Assembly: GCA_026018925.1 (NCBI GenBank)
Contig: JAKSZU010000012.1
Coordinates: 28,695,814 to 28,759,813 of the forward strand
Length of the DNA stretch: 64,000 nucleotides
From: Tupaia tana
Taxonomy: Eukaryota; Chordata; Mammalia; Scandentia; Tupaiidae
Reading direction: 5' to 3'
In this document: positions 57,801 to 64,000 of the stretch, piece by piece
Layout: the number at the start of each line of letters is the position of its first letter
How positions within the stretch are numbered: the stretch's first letter is position 1
Program-made: the position numbers and the translations under genes
Notes under the pieces: model-generated
The model's input: only the letters and a program-made list of their open reading frames with translations
Told to the model about the DNA's origin: nothing
The model's database searches: none

Positions 57801-60800
57801 AATACCAAAAGACTGGATATGTTATTGTCTGCACCAAAGGATAAGAACAAAATAATCTCTTCACCAAATGAATTTTTCATGCCCATCTACAAATCAAAAT
57901 ACTCAGGTGGGGTTAGAATTCAACAGGTGAATGATGAAATAAAGCTTGAACCATCAACTTGGGATGAAAACAATCCAAGTACTTCAGACAGTGTAACAGA
58001 CTAGGAAACCTCTGTGAATGTCATTGAAGGTGACAGTGACACTGAAAAGGTTGAGACTTCAAATGCATTATGTTGTCACCAAATCTGTTCAGTTGTCCAA
58101 TGTCAAGTGGCAATAATCATGACTTGGAATTATCAGCTCTTAAAATCATGGACATGAGCATTACGGACTGGCTTTGGATGTTTGATCTTCACTAATAAAT
58201 ACCCCAGATGGCCAGTAACTCGAGGAAAAAAAAAAAAAAAACAGCCTGCATCACATATGTTTGATGAATGCTAGGGAGAAAAACAGGTCAGGAAAAAGAG
58301 AGAATACTGGGGATAAGGATGGAAGGGATTCCATTTTTAAATAGAGTTAAGAAAGGCCTCACTGAGAACATGGCCTAGGAACAAAGAACTGAAGGGGTTA
58401 GAAAGCAAGCCATGTGGCTTTTAGGGGGCAGCGGAAGAGGGAAAATGATTTTATCATTCTTAATACAGAGCAAAAATCCTGAAGCAGAAGCACACTTGCT
58501 ATGCTTGAGGAACATCATGGAAATTAACGAGACTGGAACAGAGTTGAGTGAGGGGAAGTAATAGCAGAAAAAGTAGAGGTGTCTAGCTGTGTAGGACACT
58601 GTAAGAGCATTATAAGAACTCTGGATGGAAAGGAATATATTACATGCTACACATATGCTACAACATGGATAAGCCTTGAGAACATACTAAGGGAAAGAAG
58701 CCTGACATAAAAGACTACATAATACGATCCCATTCACATGAATGTCCAAAATAGGCAAAGGGAAAGACAAAATTAAATTAATGGTTGTCAGGAGCCGAGG
58801 AAAAAAACTGGAACGGGGACTGACTACTGATGAGTATAGGGTTTCATCATCTGGAGTGATGTAAGTGCTCTAGAATTAATGGTAATGACTGCACTGCCTT
58901 GTGGATATTCTCGAAAACACTGATTTTTATAGCATGTAAGTTATATCTTAATTTTAAAAAACTGCACAGGTTGTGAAGTCAAAGATTAGTTTTGTATGGG
59001 CAAACGCTATGATCTGATTTTTGTTTTAAAAAGGTCACTCTAGCCTAATATACTCTATCTTGCATAATAGTTACTTGAGTTTATTTCAATTTCTTCCAAC
59101 TAAATTCTAAGTTTCCAGAAGGCAGCAACTCAGTCACATTAATTTATAGTCCCAGAGCACTGAGTACAGTGCTTTACACATGGCTGATGCTCAATAAAGT
59201 TTGAATTAAACTATAATTTTATCAGTATATTTACCTCACTTTCCATTTATTTTCTCGCTTTTTCAATTGTCTTTTTTTTTTTAAGGTCCTAGATTAAAGA
59301 TCTATTCCTTCCTCATTTCCAGTTTGCATCCAGTATCTAAACAGCCTGCCATGTAACTACAACGACCTCCTTAGCTAACCTCTAACCTCCTCTCACATGA
59401 AGACATTCTACAACCAGAAGAAAGAACTGTCTTAGTCATCTTAGCATTTTGCTGCTTTTCTCCTTTCTGAAACCTACAAAGGCTTCCCACCTCCTGTACA
59501 CATCAGCTTCCATCTCCTACTTCCCTCCCCTCTGCCATGGCCACCTCTTCAAATACCAAGCCTCAATCTATTTGCTCCATCAGACCTGACACAGTACACA
59601 AAACGTAGTCCTGTCTCATCTGTCATACAGGCCATCTTTCCCAAATGGAAAGCTTTTCCCTAGCTTTTGTTTAAAAACCAAATGCACATCCCTTTCCTGG
59701 CCTTGACTACTCTGTGAAATCTCCTTAGAGATTTTAGATTAGAATTCTGTCTCACCATTCACTGAAAGGACTCTGTACACGCTTACATACTTTAAACTAA
59801 ATAAGCATCTTGAACTACTTTTGTGCTTGTCCTAAACCACTACAACAGTATAACGCGGTTTTTCTCAAGTAAATACTATTACAGAGATCTGTGTATACAA
59901 AAAAATTGAGTCTTTTCTACTTGACTCAGACTGAAAAATATTTATGAGTCAAGTCACACCTCTCCTTTCCTTTGTAATCCATCTAGGGCTCTTCTGCTTA
60001 CAACAAACTATACAAATACCCTTCGCCCATCTCCAGAGAAACAAAGCGAGAAATGGGCAAACAATATTGTCCCCTCAGTACTCCAGGCAGAATTTTTCCA
60101 CCTACCTCATCTTTACTGGTATACTCTACTATTTCTGTGCACAGGTTGCTGCATTTGATTGTTCCCAGGTTCTGCTGGTTGCTCTTCCGATTACAGGAAT
60201 CTTTGTAGAGCATGTAGGGGGTGCCAGTCTCTGTCTGAGACTCAATAATAGCATACCAAAGCTGCTGAGCTTTCACAACTTTGCGAACGCGGCCCTGCTT
60301 CTCATACCTGAAAGGCAAGGCTAATAATTTAGTATTTCTTCCTAGGAAAATCTTCACTGCAGACAACTTGAAGAAAGAAACTAAATATAAAAATATAAAA
60401 ACTCTCAATTGTTTACTAACTTTTGGTAATGGGAAAAAAGGAAGATGCTATTAATTTTACTGTAACTAAAATACAAGAAATATCAGGTAGCTTTGGTCCT
60501 CTTCAAATGACCTGAATCCCACTAAATCAATAATACCTTTCAAAATAAAAAGAAACAAACATTAAAGTAGTCAAATCTCTTACTATTGTGCCAATGTGGG
60601 GGGAGGGGAGTGTTGCCTCAGGCAAGTGTACTTGGCAGAAAGAGACAGAGACAGTAAGAAGGAAGTAAGAGATAATCCCTCAGTGGGGATGGCCATGCTG
60701 CAATCCCTTCTCTTTCATCCTCCTCCCAGGACCTTGGGCACGTACGCACATGCGCCCAGAGTGATTTTTAAGCCACTGGGTCCAGGATGCGAACTCTGGT

Positions 60801-62141
60801 CGGCCATGTGGGAGTCCAGAGATGTAACCACTAAGCCATCTGCTGGACTCAATACTGTGCTAATTTTAATGAACTGTTGACATGTGTGTCCTGGTAGTTT
60901 ATGATTCCTCTACGCAATATAAAGTACAAATGCAATATAAAGTACAACTTAGTGTATCAAGAGTACTATATGACAGAGCAAAACAATAACCCTGCCTTCA
61001 CTTTAATTTTTTTTTGGGGGGGAGAGGTTTTTGCTATAGGGCGCATGTGCTCACCAGAAAGACAGAGAGAGACATAGAGACAGAAAGTGAGAAGTCACCC
61101 CCCCAGGGGGAATGGCCATGCCACAATCCCTTCTCTTCCATTCTCCTCTCAGGATCTTGGGCATGCAAGCACACATGTTCAGCGTTGAGTTTAAGCCACT
61201 GGGTCCAGGACTCAAACCATGGTCGACTACATAGGAGTCCAGTGACATAGCCATTATGTCAACTGCTGGTCCCCTTCACTTTCATTTTTGTAAGGATCAA
61301 TTTAAAAACCTAAATGTCTATGTACATGTCCTAAAGTTTTAAGAAAGAGAGAAACCAATTTTAGTGAAGAATTAAGCAAATCTGACCAACATTAAATTAT
61401 TAATCACATCCTCTCCTAGAGCCATCTGAAGATTCCTAGAAATAGACTAACGACTTAAATAATTTTGATATTTGGTTCCCCTCAAGAGGGAAACCACAGT
61501 TAAAACATTATTACTTTTCTTATTTTTCCCATACTTTTCATATAGCTTCTCAAATTCTTCTCCCCAAACTTCATCCAGGCCAGGACACTCATTTGGACAC
61601 ATCAAAGACCAGTCCTATAAAGGGAAGAGCAGTACCGTCCATAAGAAACTTCAAATAATTAACTATAATCCATCAGAAACACTGCAAACATGAGGTGGTA
61701 CTCTTAGGCTCTCTTGGAAGTTTGCTGCAGAATAATCATTTTAGGCTCAGGCCTGAACATCTCATTCTACCTGTTTGTACAAGACCTTTTAAACATTTAG
61801 ATCAGAGAGCATCTAAAGAACAGAAATGCAGTAAGACAGGCATGGCATCTCTTAACTTGTTCAGAATGCCTTTTATGGCATCATACATAGCTGGGCTCTT
61901 CCTAAGCATGACTTAAAATGACTTTGAAGAGGAAACACCTATGAATCAAGTTGCTATTCAAGGGATACCTGTCTCTTACCTGATTAGTTTCCACTCGTTT
62001 CATGAAGAGATCTGGAATCCAAAGGGCAAAGAAAAGATCCCTCGCACGCTGCTCTTCCTTTCCTGTGTTCTTCTTTAAATCGAGAAACTCAAAGATGTCT
62101 AAATGCCAAGGTTCCAGATAAATAGCAAATGCCCCAGGACG
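38109..62141 (-). CDS. RRM1: RRM1, ribonucleotide reductase large subunit, exons 10-19 (C-terminal 500 residues)
   Basis: The cytosolic R1 subunit. With R2 it reduces all four ribonucleoside diphosphates to deoxy forms, the rate-limiting step of dNTP supply. Ten exons, read from 62141 down to 38109, join in frame and encode residues 293-792 of the 792-residue human numbering with no stop or frameshift. Exon numbers follow the 19-exon human gene as I remember it. The N-terminal ATP cone and specificity-site exons lie beyond the right edge. Kept catalytic residues: Asn427, Cys429 (thiyl radical) and Glu431 in exon 12, Cys444 (redox partner) in exon 13, Tyr737-Tyr738 (radical path) and the C-terminal Cys787/Cys790 pair in exon 19. 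All donors are GT and acceptors AG. Introns carry three retropseudogenes and many SINEs, all outside exons. Confidence 0.97.
39378..39566 (-). CDS. RRM1: RRM1 exon 18
   Basis: 189 nt, residues 668-730 ([11 protein letters not shown] to MHFYGWKQ), phase 0 at both ends. Donor CAG|GTTGGT, acceptor TTCTTCAG. Confidence 0.97.
39967..40182 (+). repeat. Family 4 SINE (RRM1 intron)
   Basis: Head AGGGGGCCAAATGGTGGCAC, body CCCAGGGCTGGCTGGGGGT, AAGACCTTGTCAGGGTGATG, tail CTCACTCAGAGGAAG. Confidence 0.7.
40188..40424 (+). repeat. tRNA-derived SINE, family 1/3 mosaic (RRM1 intron)
   Basis: Starts in a 12-base G run, then GCCAGCATGTGGCATGG, body AAAATCCTGAGAAAAGAATG, tail ACTTATAACAAACACTAAAA plus A. 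Confidence 0.85.
40637..40901 (-). repeat. Family 1 SINE (RRM1 intron)
   Basis: Reverse full-length. Perfect TSD GTTCTTGATTCTT on both sides. Confidence 0.93.
40978..41254 (-). repeat. Family 1 SINE (RRM1 intron)
   Basis: Reverse full-length, little diverged (GGATGGCCACGCCGCAATCC). TSD AGTCCTTAATTTTTTCT/AGTCCTCAATTTTTTCT. Confidence 0.93.
41335..42180 (-). mobile_element. LINE-1 3' end (RRM1 intron)
   Basis: Reverse L1: TTTCATAGAGTATATGTGCC, GGACATCTGGGTTGGTTCCA, AATAATGCTGCAATAAACA and TGGCTGGACCAATTTACATT are the familiar antisense L1 ORF2-end/3'UTR signatures. Confidence 0.85.
42483..42578 (-). CDS. RRM1: RRM1 exon 17
   Basis: 96 nt, residues 636-667 ([16 protein letters not shown] to CNGSIQ), phase 0. 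Asn at residue 653, where I recall His in human. Donor CAG|GTACAG. Confidence 0.96.
42668..42892 (+). repeat. Family 4 SINE (RRM1 intron)
   Basis: GGGGTCCGGACAGCAGTGAG, CACGATCTGGGGCTGGCTTG, CAAGACCCTGTTGGGGCTGC, (TGTC)n, CACTCAAGGAAGAAAC. Confidence 0.7.
43163..43197. repeat. Poly(A) run of about 35 (RRM1 intron)
   Basis: Pure A tract just upstream of the MITE at 43226. The parent element was not identified. Confidence 0.85.
43226..43304. mobile_element. Near-palindromic 79-bp MITE, family M2 (RRM1 intron)
   Basis: Inverted ends TTGCGTTGTTGGAAAAGTCA (left) and TGACTTTTCCAGCAACCCAA (right), extending through about 32 bases with few mismatches around a ~14-bp loop. Size and shape match mariner-derived miniature elements such as MADE1, but the sequence differs. 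Confidence 0.75.
43839..43974 (-). CDS. RRM1: RRM1 exon 16
   Basis: 136 nt, end of Lys590 and residues 591-635. Contains the core [19 protein letters not shown] and the [14 protein letters not shown] motif lining the active-site barrel. Donor CAG|GTGAGA, acceptor CTTTAG. Confidence 0.97.
44787..44972 (+). repeat. Family 2 SINE (RRM1 intron)
   Basis: Head AGGCTAGCAGGTGGCATAG, tail AATAAAATAATTCTTT. TSD AATACTAACTTTCTC on both sides. Confidence 0.92.
45435..45690 (+). repeat. Family 1 SINE (RRM1 intron)
   Basis: Full-length with GCGAGCGCGCACGCCC near the end. TSD AAAATACATATACTT/AAAACACATACTTAA-like. Confidence 0.92.
45833..46078 (+). repeat. Family 1 SINE (RRM1 intron)
   Basis: TSD AATAATTAATGTGTATT/AATAACTAATATGCATT. 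The body is shortened after GAGGAGAATGG. Confidence 0.9.
46700..46958 (+). repeat. Family 3 SINE with duplicated head (RRM1 intron)
   Basis: GGGGCCAGTCCATGGGCCAGTCCATAGCCC has the first ~12 bases twice. A 14-base G run interrupts the 3' part (46877-46892). Tail CTCTGGCAAATTAAAAAA. Confidence 0.82.
47030..47240 (+). repeat. Family 4 SINE (RRM1 intron)
   Basis: GGGAGCTGATTCTGTGGTAT head with GTGGTAGGGCACTGC, ACCCACGATCCTGCCTAGC body, GGGACCCTGCCAAAG, tail AAATTAATAAAC. Confidence 0.65.
47262..47536 (+). repeat. Family 1 SINE (RRM1 intron)
   Basis: Full-length. TSD AAAAGTAAGCATATTTA/AAAAGTAAGCATATCTT. Tail with (AAAAG)n. Confidence 0.93.
47825..47901 (-). CDS. RRM1: RRM1 exon 15
   Basis: 77 nt, residues 565-589 and two bases of Lys590 ([17 protein letters not shown]...KIA). 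Donor AAA|GTAAGT, acceptor TTTTTTAG. Confidence 0.96.
48103..48252 (+). repeat. Family 2 SINE (RRM1 intron)
   Basis: Short copy (~145 bp), head AGGGCCAGCAGGTGACATGG, tail AATAAAGTAATTCTTTAAA. TSD AAAACTGGTTAG/AGAAACTGGTTAAG. Confidence 0.88.
48605..49095 (+). mobile_element. MaLR (MLT1-type) solo LTR, old (RRM1 intron)
   Basis: CCCCTGGTGCAGTCCATGTA, GCAAATCAGGTGATTTTAAG, ACCAGGTGAGTTTGGAAAAG, TTGCTATAATCCACCACATC and AGCAATAGAAAACTAACACAG are signatures of MLT1 LTRs as I know them. Lies just left of the SUV39H1 retrocopy. Confidence 0.7.
49410..49655 (+). repeat. Family 1 SINE in the SUV39H1 retrocopy 3'UTR
   Basis: TSD AAGAAGACTGCATAGG/AAAAAGACTACACAGG. Body CGGTGGCTTAAAACTCATGC. The retrocopy 3'UTR continues on both sides. 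Confidence 0.92.
50529..51841 (+). pseudogene. DLG3P: DLG3 (SAP102) processed pseudogene, 5'-truncated, nested in the SUV39H1 retrocopy
   Basis: Intronless copy of the 3' part of a membrane-associated guanylate kinase mRNA. Recognisable pieces: EYSRFESKI and [10 protein letters not shown] (before SH3), [16 protein letters not shown] (hook), TRQEIHYAR and [16 protein letters not shown] (start of GK domain), [32 protein letters not shown] and [20 protein letters not shown] near the C terminus. The DNEV...[27 protein letters not shown] and [11 protein letters not shown] forms are those I recall for DLG3 rather than DLG1, DLG2 or DLG4. Several frameshifts and stops, and the parental stop is lost. 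About 30 A near 51801-51831. Perfect 14-bp TSD AAATTACTCCTGAA at 50515-50528 and 51842-51855. Confidence 0.93.
52263..52530 (-). repeat. Family 1 SINE in SUV39H1 retrocopy coding part
   Basis: Reverse full-length. TSD CCTGCCTGGATGTTT on both sides. It splits the segment between NIQAG and [10 protein letters not shown] of the dead SET domain. Confidence 0.93.
52650..53150. repeat. Tandem array of a SUV39H1 SET-domain segment, about 13 units of 38-45 bp
   Basis: On plus each unit reads roughly GGCGTCGACGGTATACAAGA then TCGCCTACTGAGTCCGGAC (39 bp). Two units (about 52769-52858) carry a 6-bp extra GACATC. On minus the unit is the retrocopy's own codons for about LDYVEDVYTVDA, repeated head to tail between the flanking single-copy SET sequence (CLFNLD at about 53160, AAYY at about 52645). 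The array is CpG-rich and keeps GTCGAC and GTATAC in most units. Confidence 0.92.
53258..53527 (-). repeat. Family 1 SINE in SUV39H1 retrocopy coding part
   Basis: Reverse full-length with a 22-T start. TSD TGAAGCTGTT on both sides. Separates IHKNSF from MEYVGE of the dead SET domain. Confidence 0.93.
54370..54790. repeat. Ancient interspersed repeat, class unresolved (RRM1 intron)
   Basis: GGTGTAACAAACGACAGC, TTGGAGGCCAGAAGCCCAAA, GGGCCTACCTGGATAATCC and GGGGATTAGGATGTGAATC are parts of a widespread mammalian repeat I recognise by sequence but cannot name securely. Confidence 0.55.
54815..55036 (-). CDS. RRM1: RRM1 exon 14
   Basis: 222 nt, residues 491-564, phase 0 ([19 protein letters not shown] to EGSPVSKG). 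Donor GGA|GTAAGT, acceptor GCATAAAG. Tyr at 492 where I recall Cys in human. The conserved GIGVQGLAD loop is intact. Confidence 0.97.
55240..55389 (-). CDS. RRM1: RRM1 exon 13
   Basis: 150 nt, residues 441-490 ([14 protein letters not shown] to NYYPIPE). Carries Cys444, which forms the redox disulphide with Cys218 during turnover. Donor GAG|GTATGT, acceptor CATCCAG. Intron 13 to exon 14 is only 203 bases. Confidence 0.97.
55980..56100 (+). repeat. L2 3' end relic (RRM1 intron)
   Basis: TTAGGCAGGGGTCATATCTT, TTTAGCCCTAGCACACATT and AATAATGTTGAATG fit an L2 end. 55390-55979 shows nothing I recognise. Confidence 0.5.
56264..58241 (+). pseudogene. SPATA7P: SPATA7 processed pseudogene (RRM1 intron 12)
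   Basis: Near full-length intronless copy of SPATA7, a photoreceptor connecting-cilium and testis protein, antisense to RRM1. Pieces in order: [11 protein letters not shown] (56485-56517), [12 protein letters not shown] (56630-56665), [20 protein letters not shown] (56756-56815), [20 protein letters not shown] (57007-57066), [30 protein letters not shown] (57200s), [20 protein letters not shown] (57478-57537), [34 protein letters not shown] (57626-57685), [25 protein letters not shown] (58011-58043). A frame-shifted C terminus is followed by a short 3'UTR with AATAAA (58194-58199) and about 17 A from 58225. Many frameshifts and stops. The TSD is doubtful: AAAAAGGCCTGCA before, AAAACAGCCTGCA after. 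Dead gene. Confidence 0.9.
58620..58970 (+). mobile_element. LINE-1 3' end fragment (RRM1 intron)
   Basis: ACATGGATAAGCCTTGAGAA, ATGAATGTCCAAAATAGGC, GGTTGTCAGGAGCCGAGG and TGTAAGTTATATCTTAATTT match the old L1 3' end also seen near 7030-7290. Confidence 0.75.
59085..59800 (+). repeat. L2 relics (RRM1 intron)
   Basis: 59085-59212 is an L2 3' end (TTTCCAGAAGGCAGCAACTC, TGATGCTCAATAAAG). 59390-59760 is L2 body-like (CCTACAAAGGCTTCCCACCT, CTCTGCCATGGCCACCTC, GGAAAGCTTTTCCC). Diverged. Confidence 0.5.
60106..60307 (-). CDS. RRM1: RRM1 exon 12 (catalytic centre)
   Basis: 202 nt: last base of Lys373, then residues 374-440. [17 protein letters not shown] carries Asn427, Cys429 and Glu431, the radical-cysteine triad. 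Donor GAG|GTAGGT, acceptor GCCTTTCAG. Confidence 0.98.
60595..60853 (-). repeat. tRNA-derived SINE, family 1 (RRM1 intron)
   Basis: Reverse: AGGCAAGTGTACTTGGCAG, GGGATGGCCATGCTGCAATC, ending CTAAGCCATCTGCTGGACTC. Diverged. Confidence 0.85.
61005..61275 (-). repeat. Family 1 SINE (RRM1 intron)
   Basis: Reverse full-length. TSD CCTTCACTTTAATTTT/CCTTCACTTTCATTTT. Confidence 0.93.
61535..61614 (-). CDS. RRM1: RRM1 exon 11
   Basis: 80 nt, residues 347-372 and two bases of Lys373 ([20 protein letters not shown]...). Donor GAAAA|GTATGG, acceptor TTTATAG. The exon 11-12 junction gives KLYEKYEKQG, where I recall KLYASYEKQG in human. Confidence 0.95.
61980..62141 (-). CDS. RRM1: RRM1 exon 10
   Basis: 162 nt, residues 293-346, phase 0 ([20 protein letters not shown] to KRVETNQ). 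Donor CAG|GTAAGA, acceptor ACCATTAG. The preceding exon (ending at Lys292) is not in the window. Confidence 0.97.
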
Positions 62142-62227
62142 CTAATGGTAAACAAATCGTTGTTTTCAGCATCGAAATGAAACAAAGAAAATCCCCAGTT
62201 TCCAAAACTCTTTTCTTTAAGTGTGTT

Positions 62228-62325
62228 TTTCTTTCTCTTTCTTTTCTTTTCTTTCCTTTCTTTTCCTTTCCTTTCCTTTCCTTTCCTTTCCTTTCCTTTC
62301 CTTTCCTTTCCTTTCCTTTCCTTTT
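62228..62325. repeat. (CTTTC)n / (CCTTT)n pentanucleotide tract (RRM1 intron)
   Basis: About 75 bases of pure CCTTT units preceded by a less regular CTTT part. A pyrimidine mirror-repeat tract, only about 90 bases from exon 10. Confidence 0.92.
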
Positions 62326-63043
62326 ACCATAATCTTCTCTCTACCTCCCAACAGGAAAGAATCACTAGCACTATGGGCACATTCAGGCTGACCTGGGACC
62401 CAAAGCCAGGTGATGCCACTGTGCTGGGCCACCAAAGGTCTTTTATAAGATCTCCTTTGATCTTCTCTGTAATCTATTAATTAAATAAAATAATACAAAT
62501 AAAAGTACTACAAAAATTTAAAGTACTTTTTCTTACAATTCTAGGAACAAAAAAGAACATAAAAGAAGTGTGGATAAGAAAGTTTAAGTATCTTGCCGAA
62601 AGTGACACAGTGAACATGAATGAAGCGTCTTCTTCAGTTGTAGCCCAACTCATTTTATTCCATGTGACATGTACATAAAATCTAAAGAAAGTTGCTTTAA
62701 TTTTGGCAACATAAGGTGTCTTTTTACTAAAGGTCAAAAAGGTGACCTGTCTTATCAAGGTTCCCAAAGTCCATCAGAGAGAAATATATAAACTAACAGA
62801 TGATTAACATGCCTGTATGTTCCTAAGGGTGGGACTCTGGTTGTGAACTACCTTGCTGATAACACTGAATAAACAACCCAACTCTCTCAACTTTACTGTT
62901 CCTTCTACAAAAAATGAGCTTTTGTCTTTTTAAAGAAAAACCTAGAACACATATTACAACTCAATTTCAAGGTGAGGTGTTAATATGAGCCACAATATGA
63001 GAAATTCTTTGCAAATAAACTGTCACATGAAAGAGCTGAACAG
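62326..63043. other. RRM1 intron 9, nothing recognised
   Basis: No exon or clear repeat. AT-rich. Confidence 0.5.
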
Positions 63044-63250
63044 AGGAGCCAGCAGGTGGTGTGGTTTAGGTGCTGGATTCCCACAGGGCCGATCATGGTA
63101 TGAGTCCAAGAGCCAGTAACTTAAAATCACACAGGTGCATACGCCAAGAATCCTGGAGGAGAATGGAGAAGGGAATGTGGTGTGGCTATCTCCATGGGGG
63201 GTGATTTCTCACTTTCTCTCTCTCTTATAGGTGCATGTGCCCTTAAAAAA
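63044..63250 (+). repeat. tRNA-derived SINE, family 1/2 mosaic (RRM1 intron)
   Basis: Head GAGGAGCCAGCAGGTGGTGT, body AAGAATCCTGGAGGAGAATG, shortened CT box, A tail at 63245. Confidence 0.82.
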
Positions 63251-63376
63251 AAATGCTGAATAAATCAGTTACTGCAAAGCTAGGGACAACCAGGGATAAA
63301 GTATGTACAGGCGAGAGTAACAGGGATGACTGAATGTAAAGGTGCATGAGGAAATACGTTAAGATTCTTCAGGTAG

Positions 63377-63658
63377 GGACCAGCAGTTAGCGTAATGGCT
63401 ATGTTGCTGGACTCCCACGCAGTCTACCGTGGTTCGAGTCCCGGACCTGGTGGCTTAAACTCATGCCGGGCGCGTGTGCGTGTGTGCCCAAGATCCCGAG
63501 AGAAGAATGGAGGAGAAGGGAATGCAGCGTGGCCATCCCCTCTGGGGGGTGATTTCTCGCTTTCTATCTCTCTGTCTGTCTCTGTCTGTCTGGCGAGCGC
63601 ACGCGCCCTATAGCAAAAACCTCTCAAAAAAACAAACAAACAAACAAACAAAAAATAA
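63377..63658 (+). repeat. Family 1 SINE, young-looking (RRM1 intron)
   Basis: Full-length with GGCGCGTGTGCGTGTGTGCC and GGCGAGCGCACGCGCCC. Tail (AAAC)n. TSD ATTCTTCAGGTA on both sides. Confidence 0.93.
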
Positions 63659-63671
63659 ATATTCTTCAGGT

Positions 63672-63945
63672 AAGCTGACGGTGTAGTGGTTAAGGTGCTG
63701 GACTCCCATGTGGGTGACCAAGGTTTGAGTCCTGGACCCAGTGGCTTGACACTCACACTGGGCACATGTGTGCACATGTCCAGAATCCCAGGATGAACAT
63801 AGAGGAGAAGAGTTAGAGGAGAAGGGACTGCGATATGGCTATCCCCTGGGGCGGGGGGAGGATGATTTCTCGCCTTCTGTCTCTCTTGTCTCTCCAGCAA
63901 GCACACATGCCCTGTAACAAAAATCTCTTAAAAAGAAAAAAAGAT
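63672..63945 (+). repeat. tRNA-derived SINE, family 1 (RRM1 intron)
   Basis: Head TAAGCTGACGGTGTAGTGG, body CAGAATCCCAGGATGAACAT, tail CCCTGTAACAAAAATCTC. Lies immediately after the TSD of the preceding SINE. Confidence 0.88.
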
Positions 63946-64000
63946 AGAAATATTCTATATCTTTAGTGGTGTGTTAATTACATGAGGAATATGCATTTGT

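Noticed and set aside
63424..63906. 160-codon minus-strand frame (and similar frames such as 18446-18964, 40856-41230)
   Set aside because: These run through SINE bodies. The same peptide pattern recurs at every family 1 copy.
62142..64000. RRM1 exon 9 within the window
   Set aside because: Searched by eye for codons of the segment before Arg293 with a following GT. None found, so the exon probably lies beyond the right edge.

Overview
The window is genomic DNA from a placental mammal. It contains intron-split exons of the ribonucleotide reductase large-subunit gene RRM1, single-exon class I olfactory receptor (OR) genes, L1, L2, MIR and MaLR relics, mariner-like MITEs, and dozens of tRNA-derived SINEs of a lineage-specific kind. 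No primate Alu, rodent B1/B2 or carnivore CAN SINE was recognised. The species is not resolved from the sequence.

Layout. 1-7.3 kb: a SINE tail, then a decayed, nearly full-length L1 on + whose ORF2 is split by a short SINE and by a 1.1-kb VNTR-bearing composite retroelement on the minus strand, each with its own target-site duplication (TSD). 7.3-31 kb: an OR cluster with three intact + strand genes (CDS at 10615, 20955 and 29710). The first two are close duplicates inside a decayed segmental duplication. The third is a more distant paralogue. 31-37.5 kb: a degenerate ~40-bp tandem array, an endogenous retrovirus pro-pol fossil on minus, and a dense field of SINEs inserted into one another and into L1 pieces. 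37.7-64 kb: RRM1 on minus, entering from the right edge. Ten coding exons encode residues 293-792 (human numbering, 500 residues, stop included at 38109). All splice sites follow GT/AG, all exon phases join, and all catalytic residues in this part are kept. The order RRM1 3' end next to a class I OR cluster matches the human 11p15.4 arrangement as I remember it, where RRM1 lies beside OR55/OR52 genes.

RRM1 introns hold three processed pseudogenes. A SUV39H1 retrocopy (minus, about 49.2-54.4 kb) lies in the intron between exons 15 and 14. It carries three SINEs, a nested DLG3 retrocopy (plus, with a perfect 14-bp TSD), and an internal ~500-bp tandem array made of about 13 copies of its own SET-domain segment. 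A SPATA7 retrocopy (plus, about 56.26-58.24 kb) lies in the intron between exons 13 and 12.

SINE shorthand used below. Family 1: ~240 bp, head like GGGACCAGCAGTTAGCGTAA, GC-rich body, CT-rich box, 3' end CCCTATAGCAAAAACCTCTC plus A tail. Family 2: short (~140-190 bp), same kind of head, little body, AT-rich tail ending near AATAATTCTTT. Family 3: head with GGCCAGCC and a ...GTGGTTAAGGGAGCTGG box, body CCCAAATCCTGACAGGA, tail CTCTGGCAAATTAAA. Family 4: a different body with AAGACCCTGTTGGGG and a tail near CTCACTCAAGGAAG. Heads of families 1-3 keep recognisable A-box and B-box (GGTTCGAGTCC) promoter motifs.

The working genes are RRM1 (dNTP synthesis) and the three chemoreceptors. They are neighbours by synteny, not by shared pathway. 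The most unusual items are the VNTR composite retroelement and the self-derived tandem array inside the SUV39H1 pseudogene.
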